Source: Meiothermus sp. Pnk-1
GTDB taxonomy: Bacteria; Deinococcota; Deinococci; Deinococcales; Thermaceae
Assembly (NCBI RefSeq): GCF_003226535.1
Contig: NZ_QKOB01000012.1
Location: 1-61,475, forward strand
Length of the DNA stretch: 61,475 bases
Direction of reading: 5' to 3'
The notes under the pieces are model-generated. The model did not search any database. It saw only the letters and a list, made by a program, of their open reading frames with translations, and was not told the DNA's origin. This document shows positions 35,575 through 43,703 of the stretch, one piece after another. The translations under genes were made by a program, and so were the position numbers. The stretch's first letter is position 1, and every line of letters begins with the position of its first letter.

Positions 35575-37275
35575 TCAAGCGCTCTGCTGGCGTGCCGCCA
35601 GGTAGGCCTCCGGGTTCCAGGGGATGCGCTCGCGCTTGATGCTGGGGTCGGGGATAGGGATGGCCGAAAGCAGGGCTTTGGTGTAGGCGTCCTTGGGTTC
35701 GCGGTAGATGCGGTGGCTGCTCGAGACCTCCACCAACCGGCCTTTGTACATCACCGCCACCCGGTCGGAGATATCCTCCACCACTGCCAAGTCGTGGGAG
35801 ATAAACAGCAGGGTGAGGCCCATCTTAGCCCGCAGCTCCTTCAGGAGCTCGATGATCTCGGCGCGGATAGAGACGTCCAAAGCCGAGACGCACTCGTCGG
35901 CCACGATAAACTCGGGGTTGAGGGCCAAGGCCCGGGCGATGCCGATGCGCTGGCGCTGCCCTCCGGAGAACTCGTGGGGGTAGCGGCGGGCGTGATCAGG
36001 CGAGAGCTGCACGGTCTGCAAAAGCTCGGCCACCCGCTCCTGGCGCTCTTTGGGGCTGCCCACCCGGTGGATGACCAAGGGCTCGGCGACGATATCCCCC
36101 ACGGTCATGCGCGGGTTGAGCGAGGCGTAAGGGTCTTGGAAGATGATCTGCATACGGCGGCGGAAAGCCCGGAGGGCCCCTTTGGGCAGGGAGGTGATCT
36201 CCTGGCCGTCGAACCAGATGCGCCCTCCGGTGGGCTCGATGAGGCGCAGCAGGCTGCGGCCTAAGGTGGTTTTACCCGAGCCCGACTCCCCCACCAGCCC
36301 CAGCACCTCGCCCTTATAGACCTCGAGGGAGACGTCATCTACGGCCTTGACGTGTCCCACCACCCGCGAAAGCACCCCTGCCCGTAGGGGAAACCAGACC
36401 CGCAGGTTCTCCAGCCTCACCAGCACCGGCAGGGCGGCCTTCTCGGGGGGAGCGGGCTTCTCTTGGTCTATGCGCGGCACCGCGGCGAGCAAGCGCTGGG
36501 TATATTCCTCTTTGGGGGCCTTGAAAAGGGTGTGCACATCGGCTTCTTCTACCTTCAGCCCGTGCTGCATCACCACCACCCGGTCGGCCATCTCGGCCAC
36601 CACCCCCAAGTCGTGGGTAATGAAGAGCACCGCGGTGCCGATCTCGGCCTGGAGCTTTTTCATCAGCTCCAAGATCTGCGCCTGGATGATCACATCCAGC
36701 GCGGTGGTGGGCTCGTCGGCGATGAGCAGCGAGGGGTGGCAGGAAAGCGCCATGGCGATCATCACCCGCTGGCGCATCCCCCCCGACATCTGGTGGGGGT
36801 AGTCGTCCACCCGCTTGTGGGGGTTGGGGATTTCCACCAGGTTGAGCATCTCGATGGCCAGCTGGCGGGCTTCCTTCCGGCTTTTGCCCTGATGGAGCAC
36901 GATGGCCTCGGCGATCTGATCACCCACGGTGTAGACCGGGTTCAAGGAGGTCATGGGCTCTTGGAAGATCATGGCGATGTCGTTGCCCCGGATTCGGCGC
37001 AGGGTGGCTTCCTCGGCTTTCAAAAGGTCCAGCACCGCCCCATTCTTGCGCCGAAAAAGGGCCTGCCCGCCCACGATGCGCGCGGCCGGCTTGGGCAACA
37101 GCTGCATCAGGGCCAGGGCGCTTACCGACTTTCCCGACCCCGACTCTCCTACGATGGCCAGGGTCTCGCCTTGTTTCAGGCAGAAGGAAAGCCCCTTCAC
37201 CGCTTCGACCAGCCCGTCGTCGGTGTGAAAATTAACCGCCAGGTCGCGCACCTCTAGCAAGTGGTCTTCCTGCAT
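35575..37275 (-). CDS. Fused DppD-DppF type peptide ABC ATPase
   Basis: A 566-residue protein with two complete ATPase units. Unit one has [24 protein letters not shown] and '[13 protein letters not shown]'; unit two (from about residue 290) has [26 protein letters not shown] and '[13 protein letters not shown]'. The ATG start has GGAG 5 nt upstream and overlaps the flavodoxin stop as TAATG. It belongs to the dipeptide/oligopeptide/nickel group. No permease partner lies in operon 2; the DppBC permeases at 9466-11272 lack ATPases. The second Walker B has Cys where Pro is usual. Confidence 0.92.
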   Translation of the reverse strand: MQEDHLLEVRDLAVNFHTDDGLVEAVKGLSFCLKQGETLAIVGESGSGKSVSALALMQLLPKPAARIVGGQALFRRKNGAVLDLLKAEEATLRRIRGNDIAMIFQEPMTSLNPVYTVGDQIAEAIVLHQGKSRKEARQLAIEMLNLVEIPNPHKRVDDYPHQMSGGMRQRVMIAMALSCHPSLLIADEPTTALDVIIQAQILELMKKLQAEIGTAVLFITHDLGVVAEMADRVVVMQHGLKVEEADVHTLFKAPKEEYTQRLLAAVPRIDQEKPAPPEKAALPVLVRLENLRVWFPLRAGVLSRVVGHVKAVDDVSLEVYKGEVLGLVGESGSGKTTLGRSLLRLIEPTGGRIWFDGQEITSLPKGALRAFRRRMQIIFQDPYASLNPRMTVGDIVAEPLVIHRVGSPKERQERVAELLQTVQLSPDHARRYPHEFSGGQRQRIGIARALALNPEFIVADECVSALDVSIRAEIIELLKELRAKMGLTLLFISHDLAVVEDISDRVAVMYKGRLVEVSSSHRIYREPKDAYTKALLSAIPIPDPSIKRERIPWNPEAYLAARQQSA

Positions 37276-37766
37276 TAACACTCCTTTCTCCAGGGCTCAG
37301 CCCCGCTTTCCAAGTTGGCTACCAGGGCCGCCGCCCAGTCGCAAAGCTCGGCCCAGCCCTCCACCGGCGCCGCCAGCTCGAGGCGGCCCTGTAAAGGGCG
37401 GGCCCCGAGCTGGCCCAGAAGCTGGGTGTAGATGCTCCCGGCCTTGCAGAAGTAAGGCCCATAGGCCCGCTCCCCCAAGGCGCAGATCCCGTAGCGCAAG
37501 CGGGAGAGGTTGGGCCGCCCCGCCCTCAGACGCTCATACAACCAGGCCGCTCCCTGCGGCAGCAACTCCGTGGGCGTTCTAGGGCGCTGGGTCCAACACC
37601 AGGTAGAGAGGCAAAAGATGACCCTTTCCTCTCGCGCCAGCTCCGCAGGGCGAAGCTCTTCGGCGAAGACCAAGCGAGAGGGGTAGCCCCACCCTTGCAA
37701 GCAGCCTTGTAGTCGCTCGGCCACCTCGAGGGCGGTCAGGGTCTGGGTTCCTACCACGATCCGCAC
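37275..37766 (-). CDS. Flavodoxin-like protein
   Basis: A 163-residue protein with a flavodoxin-type fold: '[20 protein letters not shown]' provides a phosphate-loop-like segment, and '[22 protein letters not shown]' resembles the later flavin-side loop of sulfite-reductase-type flavodoxins. The usual T/S-x-T-G-x-T loop is degenerate (GTQTLTA). In an iron operon it may deliver electrons to reduce imported ferric complexes. Flavin binding is not certain. Confidence 0.7.
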   Translation of the reverse strand: MRIVVGTQTLTALEVAERLQGCLQGWGYPSRLVFAEELRPAELAREERVIFCLSTWCWTQRPRTPTELLPQGAAWLYERLRAGRPNLSRLRYGICALGERAYGPYFCKAGSIYTQLLGQLGARPLQGRLELAAPVEGWAELCDWAAALVANLESGAEPWRKEC

Positions 37767-37774
37767 CCGGCCCC

Positions 37775-38713
37775 CTACTTTTGCGCTCCGGCCTCTAAAA
37801 GCCGGAGTATGCCCTCGATGCGGCGCAGGTCGGTGATGGGTCCCGACTGGGGCTCCTGCACGTCGAGCAAGAAGCGGTAGATGGGTACTTTGCTCTGCTT
37901 GAGCATGCGCTCGCTGGTCAGCTCGGGGTAGCGACCATCGGGGCTTTTAGGCCGCAGGTAGAGGGCCCAGTCGCTTTGCACGTTGAGCAGCATCTCGGTC
38001 GAGATAGGGGCGTAGGAGCGGTCAGGGATCGAGACCCCGGGGATGCCCGCCAGCTCAAACCCCAGCCGGGTCAGGGCGATGGAAAATCCAAAGCGGGGGC
38101 CAAAGATACCTGTGGTCTCCTCGTTGTAGAAAAACAGTACGGTCACCCGGGGCATGCGGGCTACGAAAGGGGCTGCCCGGGAGCGGTAGGCCTCGAGCTG
38201 CTGGGTGTAGCGCTTCAAAGCCTCCTCGGCCTGTTTTTCCCGCCCGAGGATCCGCGCGGTCTCGCTGAAGGCCCGGCGCCAGCCCACCTTTTCGTCGCGG
38301 TTGTAGTCCCAGCCTACAGTGGGGGCGATTTTCTTGAGGGTTTCTGCCACCGATTTGGGCGCGGTGGCCCAGAAGAGGATGAGGTCGGGCTTGAGCGCGG
38401 TGATGGCCTCCAGGTTGGGCTGGGTATAGGCATCTCCCACGAAGACCGCCGGGCCGATCTCCTCGGGGCGGTAGTAGGTCAGCCCCTCGACCTTTCCTCC
38501 CACCCGCGCCCCATTCAGCCGGCTCGAGCCATAGCCCACCGGTTTGACCCCCAGCGGAATGAGGAGTTCCATTAGCTCCTCCCCCAACACCACAATGCGC
38601 TCGGGTTGCTTGGGAATGACCGTCTGGCCGGCGTCGTGTTGCACCTGCAGGGGGTACTGGGCCAGGGCCAACCCCGAAATGAAGAGGGCGCTAAGCCAAA
38701 GAATCCTACGCAT
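37775..38713 (-). CDS. FecB-type iron-complex binding protein (SBP 2)
   Basis: A 312-residue exported binding protein with signal peptide ending near residue 18. 'HDAGQTVIPKQPERIVVLGE' and '[20 protein letters not shown]' are class III SBP features. It most resembles the protein at 42266 in its mature N-terminus. It has no permease or ATPase of its own in operon 2 and probably feeds one of the two FecCD transporters nearby. Confidence 0.88.
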   Translation of the reverse strand: MRRILWLSALFISGLALAQYPLQVQHDAGQTVIPKQPERIVVLGEELMELLIPLGVKPVGYGSSRLNGARVGGKVEGLTYYRPEEIGPAVFVGDAYTQPNLEAITALKPDLILFWATAPKSVAETLKKIAPTVGWDYNRDEKVGWRRAFSETARILGREKQAEEALKRYTQQLEAYRSRAAPFVARMPRVTVLFFYNEETTGIFGPRFGFSIALTRLGFELAGIPGVSIPDRSYAPISTEMLLNVQSDWALYLRPKSPDGRYPELTSERMLKQSKVPIYRFLLDVQEPQSGPITDLRRIEGILRLLEAGAQK

Positions 38714-38716
38714 CTT

Positions 38717-39646
38717 TCACCTCCGGGTCATGCTCTCCACCACCATGGCCACCAGCCGCTCCGCCGAAAGCGGTCCGCCAAAAGTCCAGGTGTTGCCGGG
38801 CAAGCGGTAAGCCCGGTGATTGCGCACGAAATCCAGGCGTTTCCACAATGCCTCCGCGCTGCTTGTAAAGACGTTGTCGTCGTCATGGACGATGTAGATG
38901 AAGTGATCGGTCTGGATCTGGCTCAGGGCCTCGAGGCCTACCTCGGTGTAGCCGTAGGGCTGGGGCGTATCCTCCCAAGCGTTTTTGAGACCGATGCGCT
39001 CCAAGATCTGGCTCGCCAGGCTGTTGCGGGTAAAAATGCGCATGGTGGCGAGGTTTTGCCTGCTGGTAAAGGCCTGGGCCAGCACGAAGCGCTGGCCTCC
39101 CAGGCCCGCTTTTTGCAGGCTCTGGCGGGCTTGGGCAAAGTGGGTCTCCATCCGGGTGAGGACGGTCTGGGCTTGGGGGGTGCGCCCTAGCACCTTGGCG
39201 ATGGTTTGGAAGGTATTTACCATCTCCGCGTAGGGGCGGACTCCCTCAGCAAAGGGGTCGAAGGTCAGGGTAGGAGCGATTTGTGCAAGGCGGGGATAGA
39301 TCGGCTTAACCCGGAAAGCTGGAGCCAGGATCAAATCGGGCTTTAGGGTGGTGAGTACCTCGAGGCTAGGCTGCGATCGCAGCCCCACCTCCACCACGTT
39401 TTTATCCAGGCCCAAAGGGAGGCCCACCCATTCCTGATAGCCCTGGATCTCCGCCACCCCCACCGGTTGCACCCCCAAGGCCAAGAGGTCTTCTACGTAG
39501 GTCCATTCCAGGGCCACCACCCGCTGGGGCACCCCCACCACACAGGTCTCGCCCAGAGCATGCCGCACGAGCTGGCCGGTGCAGTTCTGGGCCAGGGCCA
39601 ATCCGAGCCAGCTCATCCCCATTAGCAAAAACCCTATACGTCGCAT
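38717..39646 (-). CDS. FecB-type iron-complex binding protein (SBP 3)
   Basis: A 309-residue exported binding protein. The mature N-terminus NCTGQLVRHALGETC has two cysteines that could form a disulfide, exactly as in the protein at 41376. 'RVVALEWTYVEDLLALGVQP' and the C-terminal 'NTWTFGGPLSAERL' are family features. It starts 12 nt after the VOC gene and ends 3 nt before SBP 2. An orphan receptor without its own permease. Confidence 0.9.
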   Translation of the reverse strand: MRRIGFLLMGMSWLGLALAQNCTGQLVRHALGETCVVGVPQRVVALEWTYVEDLLALGVQPVGVAEIQGYQEWVGLPLGLDKNVVEVGLRSQPSLEVLTTLKPDLILAPAFRVKPIYPRLAQIAPTLTFDPFAEGVRPYAEMVNTFQTIAKVLGRTPQAQTVLTRMETHFAQARQSLQKAGLGGQRFVLAQAFTSRQNLATMRIFTRNSLASQILERIGLKNAWEDTPQPYGYTEVGLEALSQIQTDHFIYIVHDDDNVFTSSAEALWKRLDFVRNHRAYRLPGNTWTFGGPLSAERLVAMVVESMTRR

Positions 39647-39658
39647 CGCACTCCTTTC

Positions 39659-40387
39659 CTAGTCGGCCTCTGGGGCTAACGCAAAGACCGGATCGCCCAA
39701 CAACATCAGCGGCACCCCCAAGGTCTGTTCGGCCTCGAGCCGCCCCCACAGGGCGTAGCGGCTGCGCAGGATGAGGCCTGAAAGCCCTTCCCGCTCGGCC
39801 CCTTGCAGGTAGATGAAGTGCTCTCCCACGGCAAACACCGCTCGCCTCTGCCCTTCATGGTTCTCGAAGCCCAGCGGGGGGCCCAGCAGGCGGCGGTGCT
39901 GGGCCAATGCGGCGGGATAGGCCGGGCTGCCCACCACTAACGCGTGCAGGCCGGTCACTCCGTTGGGGTGCTGGGTTTGCTCGGGTCCGGGTTGGGGGGT
40001 GAGGGGCCCGAGCCACAAGGGCAGCGGCGGCGGGCACACCAGAAGCTGAGGCAGGAGCCTGCCCCCCAACGCCCGGTGGGGAATCTCTCGCCCCTCGAGC
40101 CAAACCGAGGCTTGCTCGAGGGCAGCCGTGGAGCCAAGGGCGTAGTCCAACAGCCCCATCTTTCCCGCATAAAAGTGCCGCCGACGCTCCAGCAGCTCGT
40201 CCTCTTCGCGGCCAAACGGCAGATGGGCCAGGGAAAACAGCTCCAGCACCACCCCATCGGCCAGGAAAATCAGCGCCTTGCCCCCCAGTCTGGGTTGGAC
40301 CACCCGGAAACCCAGCCGAGTATAGGCCCGGGTGGCCTGTTCGAGGTCGGCAAAGCCTAACCATACCCTCGATACCCTGTGCGTCAT
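39659..40387 (-). CDS. VOC-superfamily glyoxalase-like protein
   Basis: A 242-residue cytosolic protein. The ATG (MTHRVSRVWLGFADLEQATR) begins the βαβββ glyoxalase-like fold: 'AYTRLGFRVV' and 'IFLADGVVLELFS' are typical of the VOC module, and a second half begins near residue 135 ('TGLHALVVGSPAYPAAL'). Substrate and metal are unknown. First gene of iron operon 2, downstream of the shared motif. It could modify or bind a siderophore-like ligand, but nothing in the sequence proves it. Confidence 0.75.
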   Translation of the reverse strand: MTHRVSRVWLGFADLEQATRAYTRLGFRVVQPRLGGKALIFLADGVVLELFSLAHLPFGREEDELLERRRHFYAGKMGLLDYALGSTAALEQASVWLEGREIPHRALGGRLLPQLLVCPPPLPLWLGPLTPQPGPEQTQHPNGVTGLHALVVGSPAYPAALAQHRRLLGPPLGFENHEGQRRAVFAVGEHFIYLQGAEREGLSGLILRSRYALWGRLEAEQTLGVPLMLLGDPVFALAPEAD

Positions 40388-40424
40388 GATTTCCGCCTGC
40401 CCCTTCACATAGCTAAAACACACA

Positions 40425-40444
40425 TATTCCAACCGATTTACTAT
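40425..40444 (-). promoter_or_regulatory. Shared iron-island motif, copy at operon 2
   Basis: TATTCCAACCGATTTACTAT lies about 38 bp upstream of the VOC gene, first gene of operon 2, in the only gap of this operon's 5' side (40388-40486). It matches the copies at 35522 and 51661. No other site of this form was found inside the island. Confidence 0.6.
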
Positions 40445-40486
40445 AGATTGCGCCGCTATGACACGAAACGGCCCTCGGGGGGCTTT

Positions 40487-41365
40487 TCAGTCTTCCTGCC
40501 AGCGCACCAAGCTCTCCAGGCTGGGGTACTTGCGCGGGGCCAGAGCCCGCTTGGCGAAGCCCATGTAGAAAAGCCCCAAGAGCCGGTCGGGGGGCTCGGC
40601 CCAGCCGAAGTAGGCCGCCAGGTCAGGGTGGGTGGCCACCGGGCCGCTGACCCAAAGCCCCCCCAGGCCCTGGGCCGCGGCCATCAGGTGCAGGTTCTGC
40701 ACCGCCATGCTCACCGCGGCCAGCTCCTCCCACTCCGGCATGGGCCGCTCGCGGCGGGGCTGCATCCCGATGGCGATCCAGACCGGGGCCCCCAGGATGA
40801 GCTTGCGGTAGTTCTCCAGCCAGCGCGGATCGTAGCCCGGCAGGGCCTTGGGGAAAACCTCCCGCACCTGGGCAAAGAGGTCTTCCTTGGCCTTGGGGCC
40901 GGTGATTACCACGAAGCGGAAGGGGTGGGTGCGCCCGTTGTTGGGGGCGTAGCGGGCCGCATCCAGGCAGCGCTCGATGAGGGCGCGGGGCACCGGGTCG
41001 GGCTTCAGGGCCTGCACCCCGTAGCTGCGCCGCCCTTGAATGACCGCCTCGAGGGCCTCGGCGTCGAAGCTGGGGTAGGGCCGGTGGGGCAGCTTGGGCC
41101 GGCTCATCAGCGCCACCAGCATCTCTCGCAGGTGCAAGGCGTCCTTGGCCGGCTCGGCAAAGCGGTGCTCAAAGCGCTCGCTCCGTTCGCCGTCCCAGAC
41201 CAAGGCGGTGAAGCCTTCCGGGCTGAGCTGGGTCATCTCGGCGCTCTCGGCCCACTCCGGGCCGCCCAAGGCCTTGATGGTGGCCAGAAGCTCCTCGGCG
41301 TGGTCGTCGTTGATGTGCTCGAGGTAGGCCAGCAGCCGCTCGGGGGTCAGGTCGGTGGTGGTCAT
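40487..41365 (-). CDS. DUF2470-nitroreductase fusion protein
   Basis: A 292-residue protein with two domains. Residues about 5-78 ('LLAYLEHINDDHAEELLATI') match DUF2470, the heme-contacting domain of HugZ-type heme utilisation proteins. Residues about 100-285 are a nitroreductase (FMN) domain: 'GRRSYGVQALKPDPVPRALI', 'AARYAPNNGRTHPFRFVVI', 'MAAAQGLGGLWVSGPVA'. It is the last gene of operon 1, which starts with a heme monooxygenase. A flavin-driven step on heme, biliverdin or a ferric chelate is a plausible role, but this is inference. Confidence 0.82.
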   Translation of the reverse strand: MTTTDLTPERLLAYLEHINDDHAEELLATIKALGGPEWAESAEMTQLSPEGFTALVWDGERSERFEHRFAEPAKDALHLREMLVALMSRPKLPHRPYPSFDAEALEAVIQGRRSYGVQALKPDPVPRALIERCLDAARYAPNNGRTHPFRFVVITGPKAKEDLFAQVREVFPKALPGYDPRWLENYRKLILGAPVWIAIGMQPRRERPMPEWEELAAVSMAVQNLHLMAAAQGLGGLWVSGPVATHPDLAAYFGWAEPPDRLLGLFYMGFAKRALAPRKYPSLESLVRWQED

Positions 41366-41375
41366 CCAAATCCTC

Positions 41376-42269
41376 CTAGCGTAGGAAGCGCTCCAGGTCG
41401 TCCATAACCTTGTAGGCTCCTAAAATTCCGATGGCCAAGAACCAGGTATCGTCGTCTACGGCGAAGGCCCGCTTGTTCTGCACCGCCCTCAGCCGGCCCC
41501 ACAAGGGGCTGGCCAGGGCGGCAGCCTGGTCGGTTTTGAGTGGGTCGCCGAAGGTGGAGTAGAAGAGGTAATCGGCGTCCAGGTCGGGCAGGCGCTCGAG
41601 GGAGATGTAGTCGGCAAAGCTGTCCTTGTTCTGGAAGGCCGGGCGCGGCAGGCCGATGTCGGCGAGGATGGTGCCGATAAAGTTGGCCTTGTTCATGCTG
41701 CGGATCTGCCCCGGGACAAAGCGTAGGATGCTCACGGTGGGCAGCCGCCCGCGCCCGCCCAGGCGGTTGCGGAGCTGGCCCGCCCGCCGCTCGTACTGGG
41801 CCAGCAAGACCCGGGCCTGGGTGCTGCGGCCCAACGCCTCCCCGGCCAAGAGGAGATTTTCCTTCCAGACCACCCCCACGCTCTCGGCCATCACCGTGGG
41901 AGCGATGCGCGAGAGCTGCTCGTAGATGGCGCTGTGGCGAAGCTTGTTGGTGAGAATGAGGTCGGGCTTCAGGGCTAGGATTTTCTCCAGACTAGGTTGC
42001 TGGATGGTCCCCACCACCTCGATGCCCTGGGTCTGGTCACCTAGGTAGCGCTGAAAGGGCTGGCCAAGGGTAGCGGTTACCGCCCCCACCGGCTTGACCC
42101 CCAGGGCCAGGACGCTATCCAGCTCGCCGGTATCCAGCACCACCACCCGCTGCGGCACCTTGGGCACACAGCTTTCCCCCATGGCGTGTTTGACGATGCG
42201 GCCATTGCAGGGCTGGGCCAAGGCCAGCCCTGCACCCAACACCGCCACCAGCAAACCCCAGGCCCTCAC
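41376..42269 (-). CDS. FecB-type iron-complex binding protein (SBP 4)
   Basis: A 297-residue exported binding protein. After the signal peptide (ends LALAQ) it begins [15 protein letters not shown], the same paired-Cys pattern as SBP 3. '[20 protein letters not shown]' and '[20 protein letters not shown]' fit the family. It overlaps the next gene upstream by 4 nt. No permease gene is dedicated to it. Confidence 0.9.
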   Translation of the reverse strand: MRAWGLLVAVLGAGLALAQPCNGRIVKHAMGESCVPKVPQRVVVLDTGELDSVLALGVKPVGAVTATLGQPFQRYLGDQTQGIEVVGTIQQPSLEKILALKPDLILTNKLRHSAIYEQLSRIAPTVMAESVGVVWKENLLLAGEALGRSTQARVLLAQYERRAGQLRNRLGGRGRLPTVSILRFVPGQIRSMNKANFIGTILADIGLPRPAFQNKDSFADYISLERLPDLDADYLFYSTFGDPLKTDQAAALASPLWGRLRAVQNKRAFAVDDDTWFLAIGILGAYKVMDDLERFLR

Positions 42270-43216
42270 TGCTTCACCTTCTCCAGAATCAGCCGGGTCA
42301 GCTCGCTCACGTTGCGCAGGCTCACCAGCGGGCCGCTGTAGGGGCTAAAGGGCTCGGGGGTGTAGAGGATGGCCTGGTCTTTGAGCTTCTGTCCCACCGG
42401 GCTGTCGAAGAAGGCCTTGGAGCCGTCGTACTGGCCGCCGGGCGGGAAGACCACCACCAGGGTCTGCTTGTCCAGGCTGATGAGGGCCTCGTCGCTGACC
42501 TGGGCCCCCACGCCCAGGGTGACCTCCTTGGGGGTGTAGCCGTCCTTGAAGCCCATGGCCCGCAGGTCGGGGATGAGCCGCACGTTGGTGTAGACCCAGT
42601 TGCCCCCTCCGGCGAAGGGGGCCACCACCACTACCTTGGGGTACTTCTGGAAGACCCCCGCGTTGCGCAGGCGGGCGGCCGCGGCCTGGTAGGCCCCCCG
42701 CACCTGGCCGATGACCCGCTCGGCCTCGGTGCTCTTGCCGAAGATGCGCCCTAGGTCGCGCAGGCCCCGCTCCCAAAACCCCTTGCCGCCTTCTTCATAG
42801 CCGATGGTCGGGGCGATCTGGCTCAGCTTGTCGTAGTACTTGTTGCCCTGCCAGGTGAGCCGCACGATCAGGTCGGGCTTGAGGGTGAGCAGGGTCTCCA
42901 GGTTGGGCTCGAGCCAGGAGCCGATGTAGGCCGGGTTGTTGAGCTTGGCTCGAGCTAAAAAGCCCTTCTGCAGCACCTCGGGCTTGATACGCCCGCCGCT
43001 GATGTCGGCCGGGGTGAGGTAGGCGCTGGCCAGCCCCACGATGCGGTCGCCCACCCCCAGCGCGGCCAGCCAGCCCAGGGCTTCCTCGTCCATCACCACC
43101 ACCCGCTTGGGGTTGAGGGGCACCCGGCTGGTGCCCTCGTCGTGCTCGAGGGTGAGGGTCTGGGCCAGGGCAACTCCTAAAATCACGAGCGATCCGGCGA
43201 GATTTTTTAGGTTCAT
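42266..43216 (-). CDS. FecB-type iron-complex binding protein (SBP 5)
   Basis: A 316-residue exported binding protein; signal peptide residues 1 to about 19. '[20 protein letters not shown]' is close in pattern to SBP 2. '[20 protein letters not shown]' and '[20 protein letters not shown]' support the fold. It overlaps ferritin upstream and SBP 4 downstream, so all three are translationally coupled. Confidence 0.9.
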   Translation of the reverse strand: MNLKNLAGSLVILGVALAQTLTLEHDEGTSRVPLNPKRVVVMDEEALGWLAALGVGDRIVGLASAYLTPADISGGRIKPEVLQKGFLARAKLNNPAYIGSWLEPNLETLLTLKPDLIVRLTWQGNKYYDKLSQIAPTIGYEEGGKGFWERGLRDLGRIFGKSTEAERVIGQVRGAYQAAAARLRNAGVFQKYPKVVVVAPFAGGGNWVYTNVRLIPDLRAMGFKDGYTPKEVTLGVGAQVSDEALISLDKQTLVVVFPPGGQYDGSKAFFDSPVGQKLKDQAILYTPEPFSPYSGPLVSLRNVSELTRLILEKVKQ

Positions 43217-43695
43217 TCCTCTTCTCCTTTGGGCAACAGGCTCTCGGCCAAAAAGGGGTTAAGGCCGCTTTCCAGCAGGGATACCAGTCGGCTGAACTGG
43301 CTCTCTTCCTCGATTTGCTCTTGCAGGTACCACTGCAAGAACGCGTAGGTGGTATGGTCGTTCTCCTCCAGGGCGGCCTGGGCCATGGCCTGGAAGTCGC
43401 GGGTGACTTTTTGCTCGTAGGCCAGCGCGGCCTGGTTGGCCTCGAGCAGGCTGGCGTACTCGGTCTTCACCTCCGGCAAGGCGGGCAGCCGAACCGGAGC
43501 CCCAACCTCGAGGAGAAAACGAAAAATCCTCAAGGCGTGGGTGCGCTCCTCCTCCGACTGGCGCTCAAAAAACGCCTGCCAGCCCGAGAGGTTCAGCCCC
43601 CCGCAGTAGGCCGCCATGCCCAAGTACTGCTGGCTGGCCGTCAATTCGTGGCCGATTTGCTGGTTGAGCCTCTCCTGTAAGCGCTTACTGATCAT
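43213..43695 (-). CDS. Non-heme ferritin (FtnA-like)
   Basis: A 160-residue four-helix iron-storage protein. Ferroxidase ligands are visible: Glu in '[18 protein letters not shown]' , '[15 protein letters not shown]' (Glu and His), and '[20 protein letters not shown]' (Glu and Gln-Glu). Length is normal. It lies 8 nt after the FTR1 permease gene, linking iron uptake with storage of the imported iron. Confidence 0.93.
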   Translation of the reverse strand: MISKRLQERLNQQIGHELTASQQYLGMAAYCGGLNLSGWQAFFERQSEEERTHALRIFRFLLEVGAPVRLPALPEVKTEYASLLEANQAALAYEQKVTRDFQAMAQAALEENDHTTYAFLQWYLQEQIEEESQFSRLVSLLESGLNPFLAESLLPKGEEE

Positions 43696-43703
43696 GCCTC
43701 ACC

